DNA from: Loripinus fragilis
Taxonomy: Eukaryota > Mollusca > Bivalvia > Lucinida > Lucinidae
DNA length: 64,000 nt
Assembly: GCA_964019695.1 (NCBI GenBank)
Contig: OZ026516.1
Coordinates: forward strand, 101,370,368 to 101,434,367
Reading direction: 5' to 3'
In this document: piece by piece, positions 54,121 through 63,499 of the stretch
Position numbering within the stretch: the first letter of the stretch is position 1
How the letters are laid out: each line of letters opens with the position of its first letter
The notes under the pieces: generated by a model
Told to the model about the DNA's origin: nothing
The model's database searches: none
What the model saw: the letters and a program-made list of their open reading frames with translations, nothing else
Made by a program: the position numbers and the translations under genes

Positions 54121-54384
54121 GTAGGTCCTGTCAAGTATCAAGATTAACCCCTTTTCAGACCAATGGAATTTTCCATAAGGCTACATACAATAAAGTCAGG
54201 ATGGCTCATTATAAATATTGAGGGGTTACAGGTTAAAATTTCCAAAAAATATTGTATTTCTTTCTCTGAAGATCGATTTTTGTTTTAGCAAGCAGTGCAG
54301 ATCCTGATGAAGTGCCACATTATGTGGCATTTCATCTGGGTCTTCACTGTTTGCCATAGGACCCCTTTAGGGGTTAGTACTCCT

Positions 54385-54597
54385 TTTGTGGATCTTTTAT
54401 GTTTTTTCTGTCTTGTGTTTGCTATGTCTTTGTGCACGTCTGTTAATATGTGCTTTGTGGTCACCTGCTTGGAAAGGGCTGACCTCTTGGCTCTCGTTTG
54501 TAGTGTCTAACTGTGAATTTGTCACTTTCCCATTGGTATCCTGGGTCAGGTGTGGTACTTGATTGTATCGATTCCTGATCTTTGCACCCTTACTTAC
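54385..54597 (-). repeat. Dispersed repeat K, inverted copy
   Basis: Reverse complement of the first 200 bp or so of copy 2 (ends CGATTCCTGATCTTTGCACC). In the intron after exon 21. Confidence 0.7.
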
Positions 54598-54599
54598 TT

Positions 54600-55445
54600 T
54601 GCAGTTCTAAAGAGTTAAAGCCAGATCAAATTTAGCACTAACTTGCTAAATGCTAGTATTTTTCTCCAAAAAGCAAGTAGAAATCACCATCACTTGCTAT
54701 TTTTAGCAATTGAAAACAAAGTCGGATCTACCAAATCATGCAACATTGCATAAATTGCATGACAAACTTTGTAGATCCTGATCAGCCAGTTTCTAAGAAG
54801 CTGGCTGATCAGGATCTGCACTGTTTGCATAATAGCCTTAATGTGGGTACAGAAAGACGATAATAATTTATTCAATTAATTTGTCCAATTTTATAAGAAG
54901 TGAAATAATTGTGAAACAAGGAACTTAAGTGAATATGCAAGTTGACCAACATGATTAGCAAGTTAGTTAGAATAAAGAACACTTGCTACTTTTAGCAAGC
55001 AGTAAAACTCTTAAATTTGATCCCTGTTACCAGTTTGAGAGTACTCTGGAGTTGTGGAGCAAAACATATTTGTCTCATTGAAAACAGTTTTCTAGTTATC
55101 AAAAACATTCCAGAAATTTATTTTACATTCAATATTTTGGAGGAGATGGGTCCCAAATTTTATTAGCACATATCCTGCCAATATTTTTTGTCCTGAAAAT
55201 GTCTATCATTACATCTGCTGCTGATATTTAAATGTGTGTTCAGAACATTTATACCAGGGAGGCAAATATGAACCCTGCTCAGACCGCTCCTTAGAGAACA
55301 GTCTGATTAGGTCCATATTGTTTGCATTATAGACTTCAAAAATTTATTAGCAGGTGAGAGAGCAGATGGCAGTTGTGGTGAATGGATAGAAAAGAGTTAA
55401 GCGTTTAACCTTTCTAGGTTCCCAGACTCTTAACTCTTTGCCCCC
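54600..55445. other. Intron left of the retrotransposon
   Basis: Contains small hairpins with core GATCCTGATCAGCCAGTTTC (54770-54830) and GACCGCTCCTTAGAGAACAG (55280), otherwise AT-rich. The retrotransposon interrupts sequence reading AACTCTTTGCCCCC, itself like the end of family B. Confidence 0.5.
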
Positions 55446-57999
55446 TGTTACGACATAAAGCCGGTCAGGAAGGAAGAGGGGAAATCTTATTGGAAAATTC
55501 CTTTATGCGATGACGATGCTACCAGGGAAAAATAATGCACACAATTAGCAAAAACTTTTCAGTACTTTATGTACTAAGAAAACATCAACAACACATTAAT
55601 ATACAATGACACCACCTACGCTGTTATTTCTGGCTAATTGACCATCCTATACTAGAGCAAGTTGCCACTCCAAGATCGTTTCAATTAGAACCAATCTTGG
55701 ACTGTCCTGTTCTAGATGTACGTCAACTAGTCAGAAATAAGAGACGTAAAGAATATGATTAACATATAGCTTAAGTTCTCATAAAAGAAAAAAAACAATT
55801 GGGCCCTTTAATATTTCAGTTCTCGTATTGACGAGAAATCTCGAGATTATACGCGTCTCGCGAACACTATGTCTTCTAAGCTGCACGTGTGTCTACTTCA
55901 GACCATCGGCGCTGAGGTGATCGAACCTGTACTTTGGTCGTCACTGGATTCACGTAATCGTAATATCTGTTACGCGTACTGCTGATCGTCGCTCAAGACG
56001 TCAGCATTAATATATATATGTCCTCCTGATCATATCCCCACGTTGGGGTGTCAGATTCACATATAACCATTCAAGCCGGTTGGCTTCCCATTTGATTGTG
56101 CTACGTTGTAACGATTGGGCCTTGATCCACGCTGGTCGTGGCCTGAGGGGGACACTTAATATGTGCCCTCAGGTACTAATCAACGGCTCACCAACATTCA
56201 GCCTCCAACGTAGGAGGGGACAGAAGAGACGATTCTGCAAAAAACAATCTATTTTTAGAATCTCAGAATCACTCTTTTGCGTCAATATTGGGGTTGTTCG
56301 TTCGAAGTTCACAAAAATAGAAATAATTTCAGTGGTCTTACTCTTTTAAATTACAGCCTAACCCTATAAGCGCGCGATTAGCCCTCACCTGTGGGTGTAT
56401 GGCTAACGGCTCCCATGCGGTTAGGATGGATCGGCTCTTCTAAATATCCACACTTAAACTTATATAATAGAGAAGTATTTCTAGTGACTGGCCTATGTCA
56501 GCGCTAAACAATACCTCTTATGCCAAACGAACAAACCCATACGTAACAAACTCTTCTATACACTGTCGTAACGTCACCCTGGTTGAGACGCTATCGCAGC
56601 CGAAACATCAAGATCCCGTGGCCCTTTTTCCCTTCAAGGTCACGTTATCTAGATAGTTTCGAGGTTTACAAATACTGATACCAATTCTCTTAAAATTCCA
56701 GGAAAAAGGTTGAACAGTGTGGTGCCGACGTAAGGTTTGGACGTTTACGTCGGACATCACCCTGCCCACGCACTAATTTCGTACATGTATAACGTATCAG
56801 TTGTAAACAACTAATTATGACCTCTCTGCAAAAAATATTTACATCAATATTGAGAGATTACATTCTGCTGTTTTATGTGTGTAAAACCGTACAATGCTTT
56901 CTTACATTTATTTTGGTGTAACACAAAATATTTTACATTTACTTTGGTGTAACGAAAATATCTTACATTTACTTTGGTGTAACAAAAAATATTTTACATT
57001 TACTTTGGTGTAACATTACACCTACATAATCCCTAAACATACATGTCAGCTATCACCTTATTTATGTAAGTGTGTTGTAGTGTATGCACCTAACCCTTAT
57101 TCTTATATGCGTCAGATATAACTCGAGGTGACACATACAGGTCGCTACAGAAAGTCGATTATCACTGGCAGTTAAATCGTCTCTCCAACAACGCCGTACA
57201 AAATCACAACAATTTAAAATCTAGCTGCTAAAATTGTTTTTCACCTATCGGTCCCTGGTAAATCTTTCAGCATGCCATTATAGTTTTAGGTGCAGGCCCG
57301 ACATGGCCTGTGGCTACTTTTGTCCGAAATAACCCGACGAGTCCATCCGGACAGCTTTTACTATAGCCGCAAGAATGGTCCCAGCAGATTTTTAGGCAAT
57401 ACGCATGTGCGTAACTTCATACGCAAGTGCGTAACAATCGCTATTTTCACCGAAAAAACGGGACGTTATTGATAACACCCGAAAGAACTCATACACGGAA
57501 TGCTGGCCGATTCAACAGACGACAAAATAGAAAACGAGTGACTTATTATTTCAATACAATGTGACATGCTAGAGACATCGCGATTCAATGCAATTACAGG
57601 AATCGCCACCGCCCTGTCATGTACAATATCAATACAGTAACAATATATATAACTTCACGTACCTTTTATAATAATGAATAGCATCTCTATATCGAACCTT
57701 TCAACGGTATGTTTAAAATGTCCCCTAACAAGAATGGGAAATTCCATCCTTTATATATTGAAAAACGCACAAGATTTCCGAGATATTCAAGAAGAATAAG
57801 GAAAACGTGCAAGCGTTGATAAATATAGATACAATGAATTCCATCTCAGACAAACCGACCTTTTATTGGGACTATCAATAGAAAGAGTACCGTATCATGG
57901 TTCGAACAGGTGACCAGGTGCATTCCTAAACCACTGCGTATTTGTGCGTATACGCAACCATAGCTGATTCTGTTATTCCAGCCATTCTGTATCGTAACA
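55446..57999 (-). repeat. 3' LTR of the retrotransposon (left copy)
   Basis: Begins TGTTACGACA and ends TGTATCGTAACA, short imperfect inverted ends of TG...CA type. The first 501 bp repeat at 63500. The right boundary is inferred from the inverted end and the adjacent purine tract, because the other LTR runs off the window. At 2.55 kb it is long for a Gypsy-type element. It should hold promoter and poly(A) signals on the minus strand, which I did not pin down. Confidence 0.8.
56901..57026. repeat. Direct repeats inside the LTR
   Basis: Four copies of a unit of about 30 bp with core TTTACTTTGGTGTAAC separated by AAAATATTTT-like spacers. Repeats of this kind in LTRs are often enhancers; that role is inference. 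Confidence 0.8.
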
Positions 58000-58016
58000 A
58001 AGGCCCTTCCTTTTGG
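58000..58016 (-). other. Polypurine tract
   Basis: On the minus strand the bases just before the 3' LTR read CCCAAAAGGAAGGGCCTT, a purine-rich run in the position used to prime plus-strand DNA synthesis. It directly abuts the inferred LTR end and supports that boundary. Confidence 0.65.
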
Positions 58017-58123
58017 GAGAAAAAGGAATGACTTTTTCTTACGATACACGATGCAGAAACGAAGGAATAATACAGAATAAATATATAATACTACATATAT
58101 ACACGTGCGACTTAAATGGCGGA

Positions 58124-59671
58124 CTACCTGGAAAGATAGTCTGCCCCCACATTGTCTTGTCCTCGGATTGCCACAATCCTAAATCTGTATGGTTGGAGCT
58201 TTAATGCCCAACGCATAATTCTGGGATTCAATGCCTTAGCAGTCTGCATGAATGATAGGGGTTTGTGATCACATTCCAGGATAAATTCTTCCCCAAAGAG
58301 ATATTTCCTGAACTTTTCAATTGCCCAAATAATTGCTAAGCATTCTTTCTCAATTACAGAATAATTTCTTTCCCGGGGTAACAACTTCTTACTAGCGTAG
58401 GCAATTGGTAATTTACCTTCCCCCTCAAATTCTTGCAGCAGTACAGCTCCGATTCCGATATCGGACGCGTCTGATCTAAGTATGAATGGTTTCCCTTCAT
58501 TAAAGACAGGCAATCTCAGAATAGGGGAGGATGTAAGACGACTTTTCAACGTTTGAAAAGCCCTTTCGTGATGACTTAGCCAGTCCTTAATTCGGTTTGG
58601 GCGATCTTTCTTCGTTAGATCGGTTAAAGGTGCTGCAATTTCAGAGAAATTGGGGATGAATTTCCGATAGAACCCAGCTAAACCCAAAAAACCTCGGACT
58701 TGTTTCTTAGTAACGGGCCTTTGTGCATCTTTAACAGCCTGTATCTTGTCATCTTTAGGCCTTAATGTTTGGTCTTGAATATTATGGCCTAGGCATTCAA
58801 TTTCACTGTACCCTATTTTACACTTAGAGGGTTTTGCGGTAAGTTTAGCAGCTCGCAATCTATCTAAGGTGGCTTTTATGGATTTTAAATGTTTTTCCCA
58901 AGTTTCCGTGAAAATCCACATGTCATCTACGAAGCTATCGACATTTCTCAGACCTTGCAATACTATGCGTATGAGACGACAAAAAGAGGCCCCCGCATTA
59001 ACTAAACCGAAAGGCATGGTTTTAAACTGGAATAATCCCCTAGGTGTTTCAAAGGCTGTATATGGCCTTGACATTTTGCTGAGGCCTAATTGCCAGTAAC
59101 CTTTACATAAATCCATTTGCGAATAGAACCTATGCCCTGACATTCTATTAATAACTTCCTCCATATTTGGCATAGGTTCCGCATCGAATTCCGTAACCTT
59201 ATTAAGCTTGCGGAAGTCAATACAGAATCTAACCGACCCATCTTTTTTTGGAACTAACACAATGGGCGAAGAGTAAGGAGAGATCGAAGGTTCGATCACG
59301 CCTAGCTCAATCATCTCATCTATTTCAGATTCCATTATCTCTCTGGTTTTATATGGTAAAGGGTAACCCTTAGACCTAACAGGTTCTGCAGTTGCTAATT
59401 TGATATCATGCTCCAATAATTCGGTCTTGCCTGGTATACTGGTCAGTAAATCTGGGTATTTGGCCAGTAATTCTTTGACCTCTTTTTTCTGTTCGTCTGT
59501 AAGTTCGTCCGAGATACTAACATCTCGATATGTCTCAATTTCCTTATTAGAAGGAAATGTACAGTCCTCAAGTGAATACTCGTCACTTTCGTCGTCATCA
59601 TCTTCGCTTAACGGCATACTCGCTTTCGGCGGATAATAAGCAGTGAGATGCTTCAGTTTTCCGTTCAACAT
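58124..59671 (-). CDS. pol: ORF2: reverse transcriptase and RNase H polyprotein
   Basis: 515 residues. N-terminal acidic segment (DDDDESDEYS), RT with VLVPKKDGSVRFCIDFRKLN and a catalytic SFVDDMW near residue 247, then connection and RNase H with RSDAS, EKE and ECDHKPL as the acidic catalytic set. It ends at GADYLSR, exactly where RNase H normally ends, and no integrase follows. The ATG lies inside the end of ORF1 in the +1 frame, with an in-frame TGA two codons upstream. Expression therefore needs either reinitiation or a frameshift within an overlap of about 80 nt. Intact, no internal stops. Confidence 0.93.
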   Translation of the reverse strand: MLNGKLKHLTAYYPPKASMPLSEDDDDESDEYSLEDCTFPSNKEIETYRDVSISDELTDEQKKEVKELLAKYPDLLTSIPGKTELLEHDIKLATAEPVRSKGYPLPYKTREIMESEIDEMIELGVIEPSISPYSSPIVLVPKKDGSVRFCIDFRKLNKVTEFDAEPMPNMEEVINRMSGHRFYSQMDLCKGYWQLGLSKMSRPYTAFETPRGLFQFKTMPFGLVNAGASFCRLIRIVLQGLRNVDSFVDDMWIFTETWEKHLKSIKATLDRLRAAKLTAKPSKCKIGYSEIECLGHNIQDQTLRPKDDKIQAVKDAQRPVTKKQVRGFLGLAGFYRKFIPNFSEIAAPLTDLTKKDRPNRIKDWLSHHERAFQTLKSRLTSSPILRLPVFNEGKPFILRSDASDIGIGAVLLQEFEGEGKLPIAYASKKLLPRERNYSVIEKECLAIIWAIEKFRKYLFGEEFILECDHKPLSFMQTAKALNPRIMRWALKLQPYRFRIVAIRGQDNVGADYLSR

Positions 59672-62600
59672 AGAGCCTCAAAATATTGGCGTGATATGTA
59701 TGGATGTAACCGTTTACGTTTACACGGTAGTCAACACAGTTCAACACTTCTACTATCTCGAACGGTCCCCGCCATTGTAGCAATAGCTTATTACTATCGG
59801 TGGGGAGTAATAATAGAACTTTATCTCCCACTTTGAAAGAACGAGGTTTCGCTCGTCGATCATAATACACCTTTTGTTTTCCTTGCACTTTTTGTAAATT
59901 TTTCATTGCCAACTCGCAAGTATGCTCGAGACGGTTTCGTAAATTTATCACGTAATCATAGGTTGAGCGAACCTCTTCATCTTCCACCTCGTCTGTCCAT
60001 AATTCTCTTAAAATTGCCATCGGACCGCGTACGTTTCGTCCATACAATAATTCAAACGGTGAAAATCCTAAAGACTCCTGAGGTACTTCCCTAACTGCAA
60101 ATAAGAGTGCAGGAAGATACCTATCCCAATCCTTAGGGCGTTCAGCGCACATTCTTCGCAACATTTGTTTGAGCGTCGCGTGTGATCGCTCTACTAAACC
60201 ATTACATTGAGCATGAAATGCTGACGTAGTCAGCTGCTGTAATGATAGCAATCTTGCTACTTCCTTCATAATTTCAGACGTGAATTGTGATCCACAGTCC
60301 GTTAACATTTCATCGGGTACGCCAACCCTACTAAACATCTCAACTAATGCTTCTGCTACGCGCTCGGTCTCGATACTAGGTAATGCAATGGCCTCAGGAT
60401 AACGCGTCGCGTAATCCATCATTGTTAAAATGTATCTTGATCGGTTGTCCGATCGGGGCTCAATTGGTCCTACAATATCTACTGCTACACGCTTAAAAGG
60501 AGTATCGATTAATGGTAGCCGACCTAAAGGCACCTTTGCTACCCTGCCCTTTTGAACGGTCCTTTGACATATGTCGCAGGATTTGCAGAAACGTGTCACG
60601 TCGCCGCAAACACCTGGCCAAAAAAATTCTGCCACTACCCGATCGATCGTCTTTCGAATGCCTAAATGGCCTGCCATGAGCGATTCATGGGCCAAAGTCA
60701 TAACCCTATCAGTCAAACTCGAAGGTACAACCAGCTGCGAAGTAGTTTTACCACGCAAAGTAAACTGCCGATAGATTAACCCCTTCTTCATTATGAACTT
60801 TGTCTCTCCGCGGTGTATGCCCCGACTCACGGTCACGTTGCCTAACTCTACTCGCTTCCGTATATTCGAGAGCTTTGGATCCGAAGCCTGATCCAACTCG
60901 ATTGCATTCCTATCACTATTGATAATCTGATCTGGGACTTTAAGTTTTTTATATGTACGCTTGTCTTTTTTCGCTTGTGACCTAGTTACTACGCTCGCTG
61001 CGAAATGTGACATATCTGGCAATTTCGATCCGTCGATGTTCCCTATAACTAGATCATACAAAGTATCCTCCATGCATAAGGCTTCTGTAGTGCCATTAAA
61101 AAATGGACACTCCACGCTAATACGCGCCACTGGGTATTTCAGTTTGGACTCATTAATAAGAGTAACATCTAACTCTTTCCCTAACATTTGCTCATCGGAT
61201 ACTAAGTCCCTTCTAACCACTACACCGGTACAACCCGTATCTCTCAAAACTCTGACCTCCTTCCCATTTACGGTACCTACCGCCGTCGGTAGTCTAGATC
61301 TTAAAAAATAGCAAGTACCCTTGCTATCCTTATGGGGATTCTCCTTATAATTCTCAATTGGGTCGTGCATTTTAGCATGATACACGCTATGCACTCCCTT
61401 ATCTGTACTTTGTTCTCCCTTTACTTTACAAAAGTTGACCTGATGGTCGACTTTATCATTATTATAGTTCCTATTGGAATTCCTACCGGGAGCTGACTGA
61501 TTCCGACGGTAATTATTACGGCCTCGATTCCAATTACGACCCCTATTTTGCCATTTTCCCCCTTGATTTGGAGAATTAAATTCCGCACTTGATGCTATTT
61601 CCGTACCAGCCGACACCCTCTTGCTCTTGTTGTGCCAACAATTATGTGTTTGATGGGCTTTACCACAAATCTTACAAGAAATATTTGATTTTCGATCAAC
61701 CTGATTTCCATAATTATGCGGAACTTGACTCTTAGTCTCACGATGCCCTTTTGCGACGCATCCGGGAACTCCACCCCTTGCATCGGCGAATAAATCCGCC
61801 TCATGGGCTAACTCACCCAGGGCCTTAAACGTCTTAGGTTTGAGATACAAATAGAGCTCATGACTGCAACAGTCAAGGAACTGGTCTCGGGCCAAAAAAT
61901 CACAAACCGCCTCGTAGGTCTTTTCGACCTTAGCCAAACCCAACCATTTATCAAGGTAGCTCGCTAGGCTACCGCTAAATTGTCTGAAAGTTTCGGCTTT
62001 CTCGGGCCTACAATCCTTAAATTTCTTACGAAAAGATCGTTCGGTGAGGTCGAAATTAGTAAGCAGAGCCTCCTTAATCTGACCATAATCCGACTGGTCA
62101 TCTCTGGAAAGCCTAACGAAGACTTCCAAAGCGCGTCCCTTTAATAAGGCACTTAAGTATGATGCCCACATGGACGGGTCCCATTTATTTGACAAAGCAT
62201 AACTTTCGAACCTAGTTAAATAGCTATCCATCTTATCCGTATGTTCGTCAAAGTATGGAAGCTTGGGACTCCTAGGATTTGAACTTTTCTCTTTGGGCCC
62301 CCAGGGATGCGAAGTGGTCTCGGCCTCGATTTTTTTTAGTTCCACTTCGGCCTCAATTTTTTTTAGCGCAATTTCTTTTTCCATTTCCTTATCCTTGCGC
62401 GCGGCCTCAATTTTCAATTTTTCCGCCTCAATCCTTAATTTTTCCAATTCCCGATCCTTATCTTTTTGCTCCCTATCTTTCTCTTTTTGCTCCCTTTCTT
62501 TATCCTTTTGCTCCCTTTCTTTATCTTTTTGCTCGGCCTCCCTTTTCTCTTTTTCATATTCCCTTTGGGCCAACCTTTCCTCCCTTTCTAAATCTTGTTG

Positions 62601-62672
62601 CCTCTTAAGATAATCCCTTAGTTCTTGCCCTTCATATCCTAATTCCCGTGCTAATGAAATATGTTTATCCAT
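59598..62672 (-). CDS. gag-int: ORF1: Gag, zinc knuckle, protease and integrase polyprotein
   Basis: 1024 residues. A highly charged KEREQKDK-repeat helix (about 20-120), a Gag core (about 130-310, LPYFDEHTDKMDSYLTRFE), a zinc knuckle CKICGKAHQTHNC near 331 (CX2CX3HX4C), a protease motif RDTGCTG near 479, an integrase HHCC zinc finger (H..GH near 663, CKSCDIC near 700), a DD35E core (D near 731, D near 791, E near 828) and a GPF/Y module (WRGPFEIVEV, near 967). Known roles: capsid and RNA packaging, polyprotein cleavage, and cDNA insertion. Integrase following protease with no RT between is the key peculiarity. No frameshifts or stops. Confidence 0.93.
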   Translation of the reverse strand: MDKHISLARELGYEGQELRDYLKRQQDLEREERLAQREYEKEKREAEQKDKEREQKDKEREQKEKDREQKDKDRELEKLRIEAEKLKIEAARKDKEMEKEIALKKIEAEVELKKIEAETTSHPWGPKEKSSNPRSPKLPYFDEHTDKMDSYLTRFESYALSNKWDPSMWASYLSALLKGRALEVFVRLSRDDQSDYGQIKEALLTNFDLTERSFRKKFKDCRPEKAETFRQFSGSLASYLDKWLGLAKVEKTYEAVCDFLARDQFLDCCSHELYLYLKPKTFKALGELAHEADLFADARGGVPGCVAKGHRETKSQVPHNYGNQVDRKSNISCKICGKAHQTHNCWHNKSKRVSAGTEIASSAEFNSPNQGGKWQNRGRNWNRGRNNYRRNQSAPGRNSNRNYNNDKVDHQVNFCKVKGEQSTDKGVHSVYHAKMHDPIENYKENPHKDSKGTCYFLRSRLPTAVGTVNGKEVRVLRDTGCTGVVVRRDLVSDEQMLGKELDVTLINESKLKYPVARISVECPFFNGTTEALCMEDTLYDLVIGNIDGSKLPDMSHFAASVVTRSQAKKDKRTYKKLKVPDQIINSDRNAIELDQASDPKLSNIRKRVELGNVTVSRGIHRGETKFIMKKGLIYRQFTLRGKTTSQLVVPSSLTDRVMTLAHESLMAGHLGIRKTIDRVVAEFFWPGVCGDVTRFCKSCDICQRTVQKGRVAKVPLGRLPLIDTPFKRVAVDIVGPIEPRSDNRSRYILTMMDYATRYPEAIALPSIETERVAEALVEMFSRVGVPDEMLTDCGSQFTSEIMKEVARLLSLQQLTTSAFHAQCNGLVERSHATLKQMLRRMCAERPKDWDRYLPALLFAVREVPQESLGFSPFELLYGRNVRGPMAILRELWTDEVEDEEVRSTYDYVINLRNRLEHTCELAMKNLQKVQGKQKVYYDRRAKPRSFKVGDKVLLLLPTDSNKLLLQWRGPFEIVEVLNCVDYRVNVNGYIHTYHANILRLYVERKTEASHCLLSAESEYAVKRR

Positions 62673-63481
62673 TTTAGCCTATTGTTGGGAATGGTATAAG
62701 TCAACTATACTGTTGAAAATAAATAAGGGTTCGCTTTGTCCCTTTTAGATAGGTATGGGCTAACCAACGTTAGCGCTGGTAAACTAATAATTTTACTAGG
62801 GATTTAATGACGTTACATATGAGTAACGTAAAGTACAACGTATAAGAGATCACCACGGAAAGGTGCCTAGGATATATATCAACTTTAAATAGGCCTTCAC
62901 TGAACGTATTTGACTAAAAAACGTCATTCATTTTCTCGTATTTATGTCAAGAAATGTATACCTACGCGATATTAATATAAACGCGTTACAGTCAAGTCAA
63001 CAGTCACTTGTCATAGCAAGACATAATAATTGACTAAAATAATCTTTCTATGGACTTCTTCTAATAATAGAAATCAGTTGAGTGGCGTCACACACTATGA
63101 CGTCACTGAGGTGATTTAAATTATTAGTACCCTCAAACGATATGAAATTTTCCACATCAGTATCCTTAATTAATAGGAATACAGGGCATAAGCCAATACA
63201 CAATGATATGGGTAAAGTAAAGGTGGACAAGTCTAATAATTAAACTCTGTCAAATTTTCCTTGGGTTTTACACCCTAATGGCAATCCACAGAACAAGAAA
63301 GTATGGGTCCCCTCAGAATGTTATGTGATGACTTATTTACATGTGTCGCACTTCATCACAGGGGAACGCATGCAATCGGTACTGTGTGTTGACACTCACA
63401 ACCTTTCTCGTAAAGGAAAACTACTAGTGTGCGCCCGTAGCAACGTCACAGCAGAGAAATTTGCCAATAAAACCTCAAAAA
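62673..63481 (-). other. Retrotransposon 5' leader
   Basis: About 810 bp between primer site and Gag ATG with no long ORF. Expected to carry the packaging signal; nothing specific recognised. Confidence 0.6.
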
Positions 63482-63498
63482 TCCCACTTCTGACACCA
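63482..63498 (-). other. Primer-binding site for tRNA-Leu
   Basis: The + strand reads TCCCACTTCTGACACCA, identical in form to a tRNA-Leu 3' end with CCA, so the minus strand (TGGTGTCAGAAGTGGGA) can pair with it. It sits one base inside the LTR, as expected. Leu priming is also reported for the bivalve element Steamer (recalled). Confidence 0.85.
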
Positions 63499-63499
63499 T

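Noticed and set aside
2970..54120. DLG5 assignment
   Set aside because: A CARD-like N-terminus plus coiled coil also fits DLG5, but the VTKREP CARD ending, GGNxTGIF PDZ loop and GTGDFFYIR connector follow CARD9/CARMA, and only one PDZ is present.
62263..62613. Two + strand ORFs of about 110 codons opposite the Gag N-terminus
   Set aside because: Antisense of the KERE repeat DNA, giving Ser/Phe-rich low-complexity peptides.
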